DNA from: Streptomyces muensis
GTDB lineage: Bacteria > Actinomycetota > Actinomycetes > Streptomycetales > Streptomycetaceae
Assembly (NCBI RefSeq): GCF_021474425.1
Contig: NZ_JAKEIP010000053.1
Coordinates: 1-41,369 of the forward strand
Reading direction: 5' to 3'
DNA: 41,369 nucleotides
The notes beneath the pieces are model-generated. The model saw only the letters and a list, made by a program, of their open reading frames with translations, did not search any database and had not been told where the DNA came from. Below are positions 1 through 9,125 of this stretch, one piece after another; the stretch's first letter is position 1; each line of letters begins with the position of its first letter. The position numbers and the translations under genes were made by a program.

Positions 1-1182
1 GCGGACCAGGGTGAGACGGGGGAGGTGGGTGATCATTCGGGTGAGCAGGGTCTGCGCCTCGAGACGGGCCAGCGGCGCCCCGAGGCAGTAGTGGATGCCT
101 CCGCTGAAGGCGAGGTGCCCGGGCCCGCGGCTCAGGTCGAACCGGTCGGGAGCGCTGAACCGGGCCGGATCCCGGTGCGCGGCTCCCACCATCAGGTGGA
201 CCATCTCGTCCGCCCGGACCTCCACGCCCTCAAGGACGCAGTCCTGTGCGGCGACCCGGCTGATCACATGGGTCGGGGGGTCGTAGCGCAACGACTCCTC
301 CACGAAGGCGGGCACGAGGTCGGGCTGTTCGGCGAGCAGGCTCCACCGGTCGGGGTCCTCGACGAGCAGCAGGGCCATGGTCGAAAGGAGCGTGGACGTC
401 GTCTCCAGGGCGGCCAGCAGGACGAACAGGGCTAGGAAGTAGACCGCCTCGTCGGCCTTGTCCTGGTCCGGTTCCAGCTCGTCCCAGGTACGGATCCACC
501 GGGAGACCGGGTCGTCGCCCAGACGTGTGCGCCGCTGGGCCACCAGGTCGAGGAAGTAGGCGCGCAGTTCGGCCATGGCCACGTCGGAGCGGGCCAACTG
601 ACTGGCGGAGGGCAGGAGTTCCTGGGTGAAGACCTGGTCGTGGGTCAGTTCGCGCAGCCGGGACCAGTCCGCGCTGGGCAGCCCCAGCCAGTCCCCGATC
701 GTGGCGATCGGGAGTTCCTCGCCGACCAGGGCGGCGAAGTCGGCCTCCCCGGTGTGCAGTTGGTCCATCAGGGAGTCGAGGAGCCGGTCGACGATCCGGC
801 TCACGCGCGAGCCGATCTGCTCGATGGTGCCACGGTCGAAGGTGCCGGCCGCCCGCCGGACCCGGGTGTGCTCCGGGGGGTTGAGCGCGGGCAGGGTGCG
901 GCTGATCTCGCGGGAGGAGGGAGCGCTCCAGCGTGTGCGCTCCCCCTGCCGTTCCCTCCAACTCGTGTCCGGCTCAAGCCAGGTGTTGCTGCGCAGCACC
1001 TGGTCGCAGGCGCTGAACCCGGTCACGAGGAAACCACCCCAGGGTGCGGGGCTGACGTCTCCGCGCGACCGGAGTTCGGCGTAGAGGGGGAAGGGGTCGG
1101 ATTGGCCCTGGACCGTCCGCAGACGGGAGAAGAGGGCAACGGTGGCGCGACGATCGGATATCGGAGAGGTGACACTCCCCAC
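1..1182 (-). CDS. Cytochrome P450 (CYP154-like by context), 3' end outside window
   Basis: Haem-thiolate monooxygenase, 394 codons visible; the C-terminal part lies beyond position 1. Reading the minus strand gives all core P450 marks: an I-helix segment AALETT (about residues 257-262; the usual AGxET has Ala for Gly), the K-helix ExxR as ESLR (296-299), and the haem loop FSGGIHYCLG (359-368) with the thiolate Cys366. I chose the GTG at 1180-1182 because AGGAG (minus strand, about 1191-1195) sits 8 bases upstream. It lies 93 bp downstream of the CYP157-type gene in the same orientation. In Streptomyces, conservon operons often end in such a CYP157/CYP154 pair, and the CYP154 label rests on that context. 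No ferredoxin or reductase gene is in view. Substrate unknown. Confidence 0.9.
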   Translation of the reverse strand, partial: MGSVTSPISDRRATVALFSRLRTVQGQSDPFPLYAELRSRGDVSPAPWGGFLVTGFSACDQVLRSNTWLEPDTSWRERQGERTRWSAPSSREISRTLPALNPPEHTRVRRAAGTFDRGTIEQIGSRVSRIVDRLLDSLMDQLHTGEADFAALVGEELPIATIGDWLGLPSADWSRLRELTHDQVFTQELLPSASQLARSDVAMAELRAYFLDLVAQRRTRLGDDPVSRWIRTWDELEPDQDKADEAVYFLALFVLLAALETTSTLLSTMALLLVEDPDRWSLLAEQPDLVPAFVEESLRYDPPTHVISRVAAQDCVLEGVEVRADEMVHLMVGAAHRDPARFSAPDRFDLSRGPGHLAFSGGIHYCLGAPLARLEAQTLLTRMITHLPRLTLVR

Positions 1183-1275
1183 GATGGCGGCTCCTTTCTG
1201 AGAGTCAGCCGCCATACGTACCCGAGAGGTCATTGAAAGATTCAGTAACACACTCGTCTCATAGAGTTACCTGCG

Positions 1276-2649
1276 TCACGCGCCCCTGGTCCATGCCAGG
1301 AACCGGCTGAACAGACCGCCCTTGGGCTGCGGCGCGGCGTGGGCCGGCCGGGGCGCCGGGGCCGGCTGCGGAGCCGAGGACGACTGGGCCGGCTGCGTGG
1401 AGCGAGCCGCCGCGGACCGGGCGGCCGCGGCCGACGACACGACGCGCGGGCTGAACCGGACGGGCACGGTCACCAGGGAACGGCTCCACGGCGTCGGCGC
1501 CCAGGCCAGTTCCTTGAAGGGGACGCGCAGTTCGACGTCGGGCAGCCGATTGAGCAGGGACTCCACGGCCGTGGACGCGATCAGGAAGGCGGGGTCCTTG
1601 GCCGGGCAGGCGTGCGGGCCGGCACCGAAGGCCAGATGGGCCTTGGCGCTGAGCTGCTCGCGGTGCTCGGTCAGCTTGGGGTCGGTGTTGGCCGCCGCGA
1701 ACGAGATCAGGATCGGGTCGCCCGCCTTCACGGTCCGGCCGTTCAGCTCCACGTCGTGCACCGGGTAGTGGCCCGCGTAGTTGGCGATCGGCGCGTAGTT
1801 CCACAGGGTCTGCACGACCGCGTCCTCGATCGGCAGGCCGCTCTGCCAGTCGTCGCTCAGATACAGCGCGGCGCTGGTGCCGATGGCGGCGGTCAGGGGC
1901 ATGGTGCCGCCGGAGAGCAGGGTCACCAGCTGGTGCAGCACCTCCTCGTCCGTCAGCCGGGCGGAGTGCACCATCAGCCGGGTGGTGAGGTCCTCACCGG
2001 GCTCGCGGCGCTTGAGGGCGATGAGTTCGGCGAGCGCCGCGCCCAGCGTCTCGTCGGCACCCGGCGTGCCCTCGAAGATGCCGCTGATCCCTACGATCAC
2101 CCGGTCGCCGATCTCGGGCGGGCAGCCGAACAGATCGCTGAAGACCAGCAGCGGAAGCGGCTGGGCGTAGGCGGCCATCAGCTCGGCCTGACCGAGGGGT
2201 TCGTTGCTGAAACGGCTGATCAGGTAGTCGGCCGACTGCTGCGTCTGACGCACCAGCTGGACCTGGTTGACGGTGGCGAGACTGTCCGTCACCGCCTGCC
2301 GCAGCCGGGCGTGCGCCGCGCCGTCGCTGAACAGCGCGTTGGGGCGGTAGGCCATCATCGGCAGCGCCGGGCTGTCGGCGGGCACCCGCCCCTCGTTGAG
2401 GGCGTTCCAGCGACGCGCGTCCCGCACGAACGAGCCGGGGTTCTGCAGGATGTAGAGGGCGGCGTCGTAGCTGGTGACCAGCTCGACCTCGACGTCCGGC
2501 GCGATGTCGACCGGAGCGCTCGGCCCCTTCGAGCGCAGCTGGGCGTAGTGCCGCTCGGGGTCGGAGCCGAACTCGGGCCCGTACAGCCGTATGTTGCCGT
2601 GAGCGGGGCAGCCGGCCGGTGTCCCGGACGGGTCGAAGTGCTGTTGCAT
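1276..2649 (-). CDS. CYP157-type cytochrome P450 lacking ExxR (conservon CvnE-like)
   Basis: 457-residue P450-fold protein encoded just after the conservon GTPase. The haem loop FGAGPHAC (341-348) supplies Cys348, but the Gly normally two residues after Cys is Ala. The K-helix ExxR motif is replaced by QTLW (280-283), so both otherwise invariant residues are absent. Loss of ExxR is the published hallmark of the CYP157 family. The I-helix is also unusual (SGGTMPL, about 246-252). A low-complexity Ala/Pro/Ser tail (about 403-441) ends in a basic amphipathic stretch (FSRFLAWTRGA). The ATG at 2649 has AGGAG 5-9 bases upstream, overlapping the cvnD stop codon, so translation is probably coupled. 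Whether it is a catalytic monooxygenase or a structural or sensory haem protein cannot be told from sequence. Confidence 0.9.
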   Translation of the reverse strand: MQQHFDPSGTPAGCPAHGNIRLYGPEFGSDPERHYAQLRSKGPSAPVDIAPDVEVELVTSYDAALYILQNPGSFVRDARRWNALNEGRVPADSPALPMMAYRPNALFSDGAAHARLRQAVTDSLATVNQVQLVRQTQQSADYLISRFSNEPLGQAELMAAYAQPLPLLVFSDLFGCPPEIGDRVIVGISGIFEGTPGADETLGAALAELIALKRREPGEDLTTRLMVHSARLTDEEVLHQLVTLLSGGTMPLTAAIGTSAALYLSDDWQSGLPIEDAVVQTLWNYAPIANYAGHYPVHDVELNGRTVKAGDPILISFAAANTDPKLTEHREQLSAKAHLAFGAGPHACPAKDPAFLIASTAVESLLNRLPDVELRVPFKELAWAPTPWSRSLVTVPVRFSPRVVSSAAAARSAAARSTQPAQSSSAPQPAPAPRPAHAAPQPKGGLFSRFLAWTRGA

Positions 2650-2659
2650 GCCGTGGCTC

Positions 2660-3220
2660 CTAGCCGAGGGTGGTCATGAGGTGCTGTACGAGGGTGATCA
2701 GCGCCTGTGCCGAGGAGCCCTGGTCGCGCACGTCGCAGCGGACGACCGGGGTCTCCTCGGAGAGGTTGAGCGCCTCACGTACCTCGTCGAGCGGATAGTC
2801 GGGGGTGCTGTCGAAGTGGTTGACACCGATGGCGTACGTCAGGCCGAACTGCTCGACCAGGTCCAGGATCGGGAAGCTCTCGTGCAGCCGCTCGGGGTCC
2901 ACCAGGACCAGCGCGCCCAGCGCACCCCGGGACAGCCCCTCCCACATCTCCTTGAAGCGTTCCTGGCCCGGGGTTCCGAAGAGGTAGAGGACCAGGCTCT
3001 CGCTCAGGGACAGACGCCCGAAGTCCATCGCCACGGTCGTGGTCGTCTTGTCCGGGGTGCCCGAGAGGTCGTCGAAGCCCTCGCTCGCCTCGGTGATCTC
3101 CTCCTCGGTCTGCAGCGGCTCGATCTCGGAGATGCTGCCGATGCAGGTGGTCTTCCCGACCCCGAAGTGGCCCACGACGAGGATCTTCACGGAACGGGAG
3201 ACGGCTGGATCCAGATACAC
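2660..3220 (-). CDS. cvnD: Conservon small GTPase CvnD (RarD-like)
   Basis: 186-residue Ras-like GTPase of the bacterial conservon type. Visible motifs are G1 GHFGVGKTT (17-25), DFGR after the switch I region, G3 FGTPGQERF (81-89), G4 NHFD (134-137, a conservon variant of NKxD that keeps the Asp) and G5 CDVRD (about 162-166). In characterised conservons CvnD works with the roadblock protein CvnB and the histidine-kinase-like CvnA in a membrane-associated complex resembling a eukaryotic GPCR/G-protein assembly. The GTG start at 3218-3220 has GGAG 8 bases upstream and lies 3 bp after the cvnC stop. Fourth gene of the six-gene operon. Confidence 0.93.
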   Translation of the reverse strand: MYLDPAVSRSVKILVVGHFGVGKTTCIGSISEIEPLQTEEEITEASEGFDDLSGTPDKTTTTVAMDFGRLSLSESLVLYLFGTPGQERFKEMWEGLSRGALGALVLVDPERLHESFPILDLVEQFGLTYAIGVNHFDSTPDYPLDEVREALNLSEETPVVRCDVRDQGSSAQALITLVQHLMTTLG

Positions 3221-3223
3221 GAA

Positions 3224-3607
3224 TTACGCTCCGAATCGGGTCTTCAGGCCATCGAGCACGGCGGTGAGCAGTTCGCGGTCGACACGTTCGGCACGCGGCG
3301 CCGGATTCCTCACATAGAGCAGGCCGTCCTCTGCCATCTGCGCCAGCAGGATGCGCACGATGCCCAGCGGCAGCCGTGTGTAGCCGGAGATCTCGGCCAC
3401 GGACAGGAAGCCCTCGGCGATCAGGTCCATGACCGCTCTGGCTTCCGGAGACAGCGTGCGGGCGGCGGCCTCGGTGCCCTCCTGGGCGGTGACGAGCGTG
3501 GTGTGCTCGTACTCGTGGTCCGCGGGCAGCGCACGTCCCTTCGCGATGACGAACAGCGGGACTAATGCGGACGTCAGTTCCAGCTCGCTGTCCGGTTCGT
3601 CATGCAT
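3224..3607 (-). CDS. cvnC: Conservon DUF742 protein CvnC (RarC-like), with TTA codon
   Basis: 127-residue DUF742 protein, a predicted winged-helix fold (helix-turn-helix-like stretch SVAEISGYTRLPLGIVRILL, about 69-88). The molecular role of CvnC is poorly known; it may link the sensor complex to GTPase or DNA. Codon 15 (plus-strand 3563-3565, read TTA on the minus strand) is the rare leucine codon decoded only by the bldA tRNA in Streptomyces. I found no other in-frame TTA in any gene called here. The ATG at 3605-3607 overlaps the cvnB stop by 8 bp and has GAAGG 6 bases upstream, so it is translationally coupled. The stop codon is TAA. Confidence 0.92.
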   Translation of the reverse strand: MHDEPDSELELTSALVPLFVIAKGRALPADHEYEHTTLVTAQEGTEAAARTLSPEARAVMDLIAEGFLSVAEISGYTRLPLGIVRILLAQMAEDGLLYVRNPAPRAERVDRELLTAVLDGLKTRFGA

Positions 3608-4451
3608 CGCCGGCCTTCCCTCCCTGCGCTACCTGCCGTGTGGTGAGCCTGGGTGCCACATCGCTCAGCCGAGTGGTGAACTCCTCGATGTCACAGTCGT
3701 GGGCGGCGGCCGCCGCGAGAAAGGCGCCCTCACCGGCCGCGACCAGGAAGATCCAGCCGTGCTGGAACTCGATGACGGTCTGCCGCCACCCCTCGTCCCG
3801 CCGCCCGCCGGCGAACGGCGCGGTCGCCCGGCTGTAGGCGTGAATGCCCGTCATGGCGGCGGAGATGGTGTCCGCCAGGTCCCGGCCGATCCCGCCGCTC
3901 GCCCCACGGGGCAGACCGTCGGCCCCGAGCAGCAGCGCGTGCCGGGCACCGCGCACGGAGGCGATCAGCTGGTCCAGCTCTTCGAGGACGAACCCCGACC
4001 CGCCCGCCCCGTCGCTGCGGTTCGCGGCCTCGGCCCGCTCCAGGGCCGAGTCGCCGCCGCTCACCCGGGGCGCCGAGGTGAGGTTGTTGCCCAGCCGCGC
4101 GACCAGCCGGTTCATCCGGAAGGAGATCTGCTGCATGTCGACGTCGGGTTCCGCGGCGGCGGCCAGATACGTGCCCTGCCCGGCCCCGATCAGGAACACC
4201 CAGCCGTGCGTGAACTCGATGACCGTCTGGCTCCACTGCCGGTCCTCGGTCGGCCCGGCGAAGTGGGCGGTGGCACGGCTGAGCGACTGCATCCCCGCCA
4301 TGGCGGCGGCGATGGTCCGTACGTCCCCGTCGACCAGGCCGTCCGTCACCCCCCGCGGCAGCCCGTCCGCGGACAGCACCACGGCGTGCCGGGCCCGGGG
4401 GACGTTGTCCACGATGTCCTGGACCATCCAGGACATGTCCGTAGTAGTCAT
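3600..4451 (-). CDS. cvnB: Tandem roadblock/LC7 protein, double-domain CvnB (RarB-like)
   Basis: 283 residues, about twice the length of an ordinary single-domain CvnB (the one at 26475 has 157). It holds two roadblock/LC7 domains, about residues 6-120 and 154-268, joined by a Ser/Gly/Ala-rich linker. Both copies share ARHA, ADGLPRG, SRAT, FAG, QTVIEF, HGW and a run of small residues (LAAAA), so this is an internal duplication. Roadblock domains dimerise and regulate small GTPases, so one chain could form a built-in pseudo-dimer acting on the adjacent CvnD. The start ATG overlaps the cvnA stop (ATGA) and has GAAGG upstream. Confidence 0.92.
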   Translation of the reverse strand: MTTTDMSWMVQDIVDNVPRARHAVVLSADGLPRGVTDGLVDGDVRTIAAAMAGMQSLSRATAHFAGPTEDRQWSQTVIEFTHGWVFLIGAGQGTYLAAAAEPDVDMQQISFRMNRLVARLGNNLTSAPRVSGGDSALERAEAANRSDGAGGSGFVLEELDQLIASVRGARHALLLGADGLPRGASGGIGRDLADTISAAMTGIHAYSRATAPFAGGRRDEGWRQTVIEFQHGWIFLVAAGEGAFLAAAAAHDCDIEEFTTRLSDVAPRLTTRQVAQGGKAGDA

Positions 4452-5629
4452 GCGCCTTCGGACCCTTCGGGTGTCGGGGCGTCCAGGTCACGGCCGGTCA
4501 GTGTGCCGCGCTGGAACGCCCCGAGGCCCCCGCCGCCGGAACCCTGGGCCGGCCTCCTCGGCGAGGCTGCCGTCCCGCCGCCTTCGGAGGGCACGCTGGC
4601 GATCGGCGACTTGCGGGCGCCGCGCTTGGGCAGGCCGTGCACGGTGCGGGCGCCGCCCTGCTCACGCCCCTCGACCCGTCGGATGCTGCTCACCGGCACC
4701 TCACTGGCCGGCGGCGAGGTCTCCTCCATGGTCCACAGCTCCTCGGGCAGCAGAACGACGGCGCGTACGCCGCCGTAGCGGGAGACTCCCGTGACGTCCA
4801 CCTTGAAGCCGTACTGACGGGCGATCAGGCCGACGACGGGGAAGCCGAACTTGGGCTGGGTGCCGAGCTGGGACAGCCGGGGCACCTCGTCGCCGGACAG
4901 CAGCGCGGTCGCCGCCTGCCGGTCCTCGTCACTCATGCTGACGCCGGCGTCGTCGATGATGATGCACAGGTTCTTCTGGACCCGCTGGAACGTTACCTCG
5001 ATCGGCGCCTCGGCCTGCGAGAAGCTGGCGGCGTTGTCGAGCAGTTCGGCGACGGCGAGGGCCACCGGCGCCACCGCGGACGCCTTCAGCGCGATGCCGC
5101 TCGGCTGCATGATCTCGACCCGGTGGAAGTTGCGGATCTGGCTCTGGGCGCTGCGCACCACGTCGTAGACGCTGGCGGGCTGGCTGCGCCGGCCGAGGGG
5201 CGCACCGCACATGACCGCGATGCCCTGGGCCTTGCGGGCCATCTGCGCGTTGGCGTGGTTCACGTCCATCAGGTCGGTCAGGACGCTGTGCCCGCCGTAC
5301 TTGCGCTGGATCTCGTCCAGCAACGCCGTCTGTTCGGCCGCGAGGCTCTGCAGGAAGCGGGCGGCGCCCTTGAGGACCGCCTTGGTGCTCTCCTCCGCCG
5401 CCTGCTCGGCCTCCCCGATGACACCGTCCTGCTCGTCCCGGACCCGCTGCAGTTCTCCCTGCATACGGCCGAGCTCGCCCTCGGTGTATCTGAGCCGCTG
5501 TGCCAGCGCGGCCTCGGCTTCCCTCTTCTTCGCCCCCAGTGCGGAGTTGCGGAGCGTGAGGGCCACGACTGCGGCTACGGCTATCGCCGCTATCGCAACC
5601 AGACACCAGATAAGCGCGTCTTGACTCAT
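4448..5629 (-). CDS. cvnA: Conservon sensor-kinase-like membrane protein CvnA (short RarA type)
   Basis: 393 residues: one N-terminal TM helix (about 5-26), a charged coiled coil (32-80), a DHp-like helix (121-142, with His125 in DVNHANAQMARK), a HATPase_c-like domain (about 180-298) and a disordered Pro/Gly/Ser-rich tail (305-393). The N-box ELLDNAASFS (195-204) is recognisable, but the D-box reads IIDDAGVSM (224-232) instead of DxGxGM and the G2 region is FGFPVVGLIARQYG (261-274). ATP binding may therefore be weakened. There is no extracytoplasmic sensor domain, unlike the CvnA at 23947. The ATG has GGAAAGG 5 bases upstream. First gene of the operon. Confidence 0.92.
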   Translation of the reverse strand: MSQDALIWCLVAIAAIAVAAVVALTLRNSALGAKKREAEAALAQRLRYTEGELGRMQGELQRVRDEQDGVIGEAEQAAEESTKAVLKGAARFLQSLAAEQTALLDEIQRKYGGHSVLTDLMDVNHANAQMARKAQGIAVMCGAPLGRRSQPASVYDVVRSAQSQIRNFHRVEIMQPSGIALKASAVAPVALAVAELLDNAASFSQAEAPIEVTFQRVQKNLCIIIDDAGVSMSDEDRQAATALLSGDEVPRLSQLGTQPKFGFPVVGLIARQYGFKVDVTGVSRYGGVRAVVLLPEELWTMEETSPPASEVPVSSIRRVEGREQGGARTVHGLPKRGARKSPIASVPSEGGGTAASPRRPAQGSGGGGLGAFQRGTLTGRDLDAPTPEGSEGA

Positions 5630-6001
5630 GGAAACCTTTCCCGGCGCGTGGCATGCAGGCGTCGACGGATACAGCTCGCGAGGATCCGCAACCCGTCACA
5701 GGGGACGCATGACTGTTGGTGCGAAGAGCAGACCACCTCAGGCGGGTTGTGCCTGAGCGAAGTGGATCAAGGTCGCAGACGGCGGAATGCTATCACTCTC
5801 AAACATTGGCCTTGAGGCCGCCTTTGAGGTCTCCACAGGGTCAACAGATGGGTCACCAAAGCCGGTTGGCAACCGTTCATGATCACTGGTGACAGGGTGT
5901 GACCGAGGGTACGGCGGGGTGGAACATGCGATCCGGGCGCGAGAAGGGCGCCTGCGGGCAGATGCTGCCCTGGCCAGGCGCCCTTTCCTGAGCTACGGCT
6001 T
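5630..6001. other. Non-coding gap upstream of the first conservon
   Basis: 372 bp between the 3' end of the aldehyde dehydrogenase gene and cvnA, both on the minus strand. The aldehyde dehydrogenase end holds a strong terminator-like hairpin (5944-5985). Nearer cvnA is a perfect 7-bp inverted repeat, CTCAGGC at 5737-5743 and GCCTGAG at 5751-5757 with a 7-bp spacer, which could be an operator or a leader structure. The cvnA promoter must lie here, but I see no convincing -35/-10 pair and no ORF with coding character. Confidence 0.6.
5944..5985 (-). terminator. Hairpin terminator of the aldehyde dehydrogenase gene
   Basis: An 11-bp perfect stem (AAGGGCGCCTG at 5944-5954 against CAGGCGCCCTT at 5975-5985) encloses a second perfect stem (GGGCAG, 5956-5961, with CTGCCC, 5965-5970). 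It starts 16 bp after the stop codon. There is only a weak T-rich tail, as is usual for Streptomyces terminators. Confidence 0.75.
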
Positions 6002-7525
<1,524 letters not shown>

Positions 7526-7613
7526 ACTGCTCTGCCTCCCGAAGAAGCGCTGCCCGCCGTTGGGCAGCTCTCGCCGCGAGGCTAGGAACGGCGAGGTTGC
7601 AAGTACGTTGCGC

Positions 7614-7653
7614 GCAGCTGGCAGCTGGCAGCTGGCAGCTGGCAGCTGGCAGC
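7614..7653. repeat. Heptamer tandem repeat, five and a half copies of GCAGCTG
   Basis: Five perfect copies of GCAGCTG (7614-7648) plus GCAGC (7649-7653). Each copy contains the palindrome CAGCTG, so identical palindromes recur every 7 bp. It lies in the 189-bp gap 5' of the aldehyde dehydrogenase gene and 3' of the regulator, about 90 bp upstream of the dehydrogenase start. Confidence 0.95.
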
Positions 7654-7714
7654 CGGGAGCGTGGCGGGCGGTCGGGAGCCGGGAGGGCGGGCGAGAGGTC
7701 GGTCAGGGCGCCGG

Positions 7715-9121
7715 TCAGTGCGCCGGGCGGTGCCGCCAGGCGGGCGACGCTGCCGACAACTCGCACTCCAGCGCCGCCAGCCGCGACCGCACCGCGGGCG
7801 TGGGGCGTACGGCGGCGAGTGCCCGCCATACGTCGAGGTCGTCCTCGCCCCACGGGGCGTGCGCCCAGTCGGCCAGCAGGTCGGGGTCGCGACGGGCGAT
7901 GAGCGCCGTACGGAGACCGTCGGCGAGGCGCCGTCTGAGCCGCACCACCGCCGGCGCCTGGGAGCCGGGCAGCAGCGGGCCCGTGTAGGCCATGGCCGCC
8001 CCGGTGACCGCGCCGGCCTCCAGGCGACGCTCGACGACGGTCACGTCCGACTCGACCGGCACCGTGAGCCGGTACGGCCGCGATCCGAACAGGCCGGGGC
8101 CGAGGACCCGGCGCAGTCGGGCCAACTCGGCCCGCAGGGTCACGGGCGTCACCGACTCGTCCTCGTACAGCGAGCACAGCAGCTCGTCACCGGTCAGGCC
8201 CTCCGGATGACGGGCCAGCAGCACCAGGATCTCGCTGTGCCGGCGACTGAGTCTGACCCTGCGGCCGCCGATGAGCAGCCGCGCCTCGTCGCGGCCCAGC
8301 GCGCACAGCTCGGGCGCGTCGGCGGCCGGCGACTGCGGGGCGAGCAGCGCCAGGTGGGACTCCGCGGCGCGCGCGACCGCCTGCACGAACCCCAGGCTGT
8401 GCGGATGCGCGAGCCCGTCGCCACCGGTGATGTCCACCGCCCCGAGCACCCGCCCGGTGCGCGGATCGTGCACCGGTGCCGCCGCACAGGTCCAGGGCTG
8501 CACCCGGCGGATGAAGTGCTCGGCCGCGAACACCTGCACCGGCCGGTCCACGGCCACCGCCGTACCCGGCGCGTTCGTCCCGACGGCGGTCTCCGCCCAC
8601 CGCGCACCCGGCACGAAGTTCATCCCTCCCGCCCGTCGCCGGGTCGTCGGATGGCCCTCGACCCACAGCAGCCTGCCGTGCGCGTCGCACACCGCGAGCA
8701 GATGCTCGCCGTCGGCGGCGAACGTGCCCAGCAACTCCCGGAACAACGGCATCACCCGGGCCAGCGGATGCTCCGCGCGGTACGCGCCGAGATCGCTGTC
8801 CGCGAGTTCCACGCTCGCCGTCCCGTCCGGGCCCACCCCGGCCCGCGCGGAACGCCGCCACGAGTCCGCCACCACGGCACGCACCGGCTGGGGCACGGTA
8901 CCCACCTCGGTGAACGTCTCATGCGCCCGACGCAGTACCCGTACCCGCTCGGCAGGGTCGGCCCCCGGCTCCAGGGCCACCCATGGTTCGCTCAACTCGG
9001 CCTCCCGGAAGGCGATGCGGCTGGGGACATCGTCACTCCGGGTGCGCACTCGGACAACCTTTTCGACCCGGCTCACCCGAACGATGGGCCTGCCCGGGGC
9101 CCGGCCGTGCGCACCGTGCAC
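7715..9121 (-). CDS. GAF-domain transcriptional regulator (AcoR-like N-terminus, winged-helix C-terminus)
   Basis: Up to 468 residues. The N-terminus has the DSWRRSARAGVGPD stretch (86-99) typical of AcoR-like activators, followed by a GAF domain (about 130-258). There is no AAA+ sigma-54 domain, as expected in Streptomyces. Instead a winged-helix module (about 283-352, SRRHSEILVLLARHPEGLTG) resembles those of OmpR/SARP regulators and is followed by a helical tail. It probably senses a small molecule and controls the downstream aldehyde dehydrogenase gene. The reported GTG start lies 4 bp after the amidase stop, suggesting coupling, but its ribosome site is weak and a later start near residue 25-35 is possible. 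Confidence 0.8.
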   Translation of the reverse strand: MHGAHGRAPGRPIVRVSRVEKVVRVRTRSDDVPSRIAFREAELSEPWVALEPGADPAERVRVLRRAHETFTEVGTVPQPVRAVVADSWRRSARAGVGPDGTASVELADSDLGAYRAEHPLARVMPLFRELLGTFAADGEHLLAVCDAHGRLLWVEGHPTTRRRAGGMNFVPGARWAETAVGTNAPGTAVAVDRPVQVFAAEHFIRRVQPWTCAAAPVHDPRTGRVLGAVDITGGDGLAHPHSLGFVQAVARAAESHLALLAPQSPAADAPELCALGRDEARLLIGGRRVRLSRRHSEILVLLARHPEGLTGDELLCSLYEDESVTPVTLRAELARLRRVLGPGLFGSRPYRLTVPVESDVTVVERRLEAGAVTGAAMAYTGPLLPGSQAPAVVRLRRRLADGLRTALIARRDPDLLADWAHAPWGEDDLDVWRALAAVRPTPAVRSRLAALECELSAASPAWRHRPAH

Positions 9122-9125
9122 GTCC

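Noticed and set aside
4400..4415. TTGTCCACG-like sequence considered as a DnaA box.
   Set aside because: It has a mismatch at the last position and lies inside the cvnB coding region.
7614..7653. Heptamer repeat considered as a CRISPR remnant.
   Set aside because: Units are directly contiguous with no spacers and are far too short.
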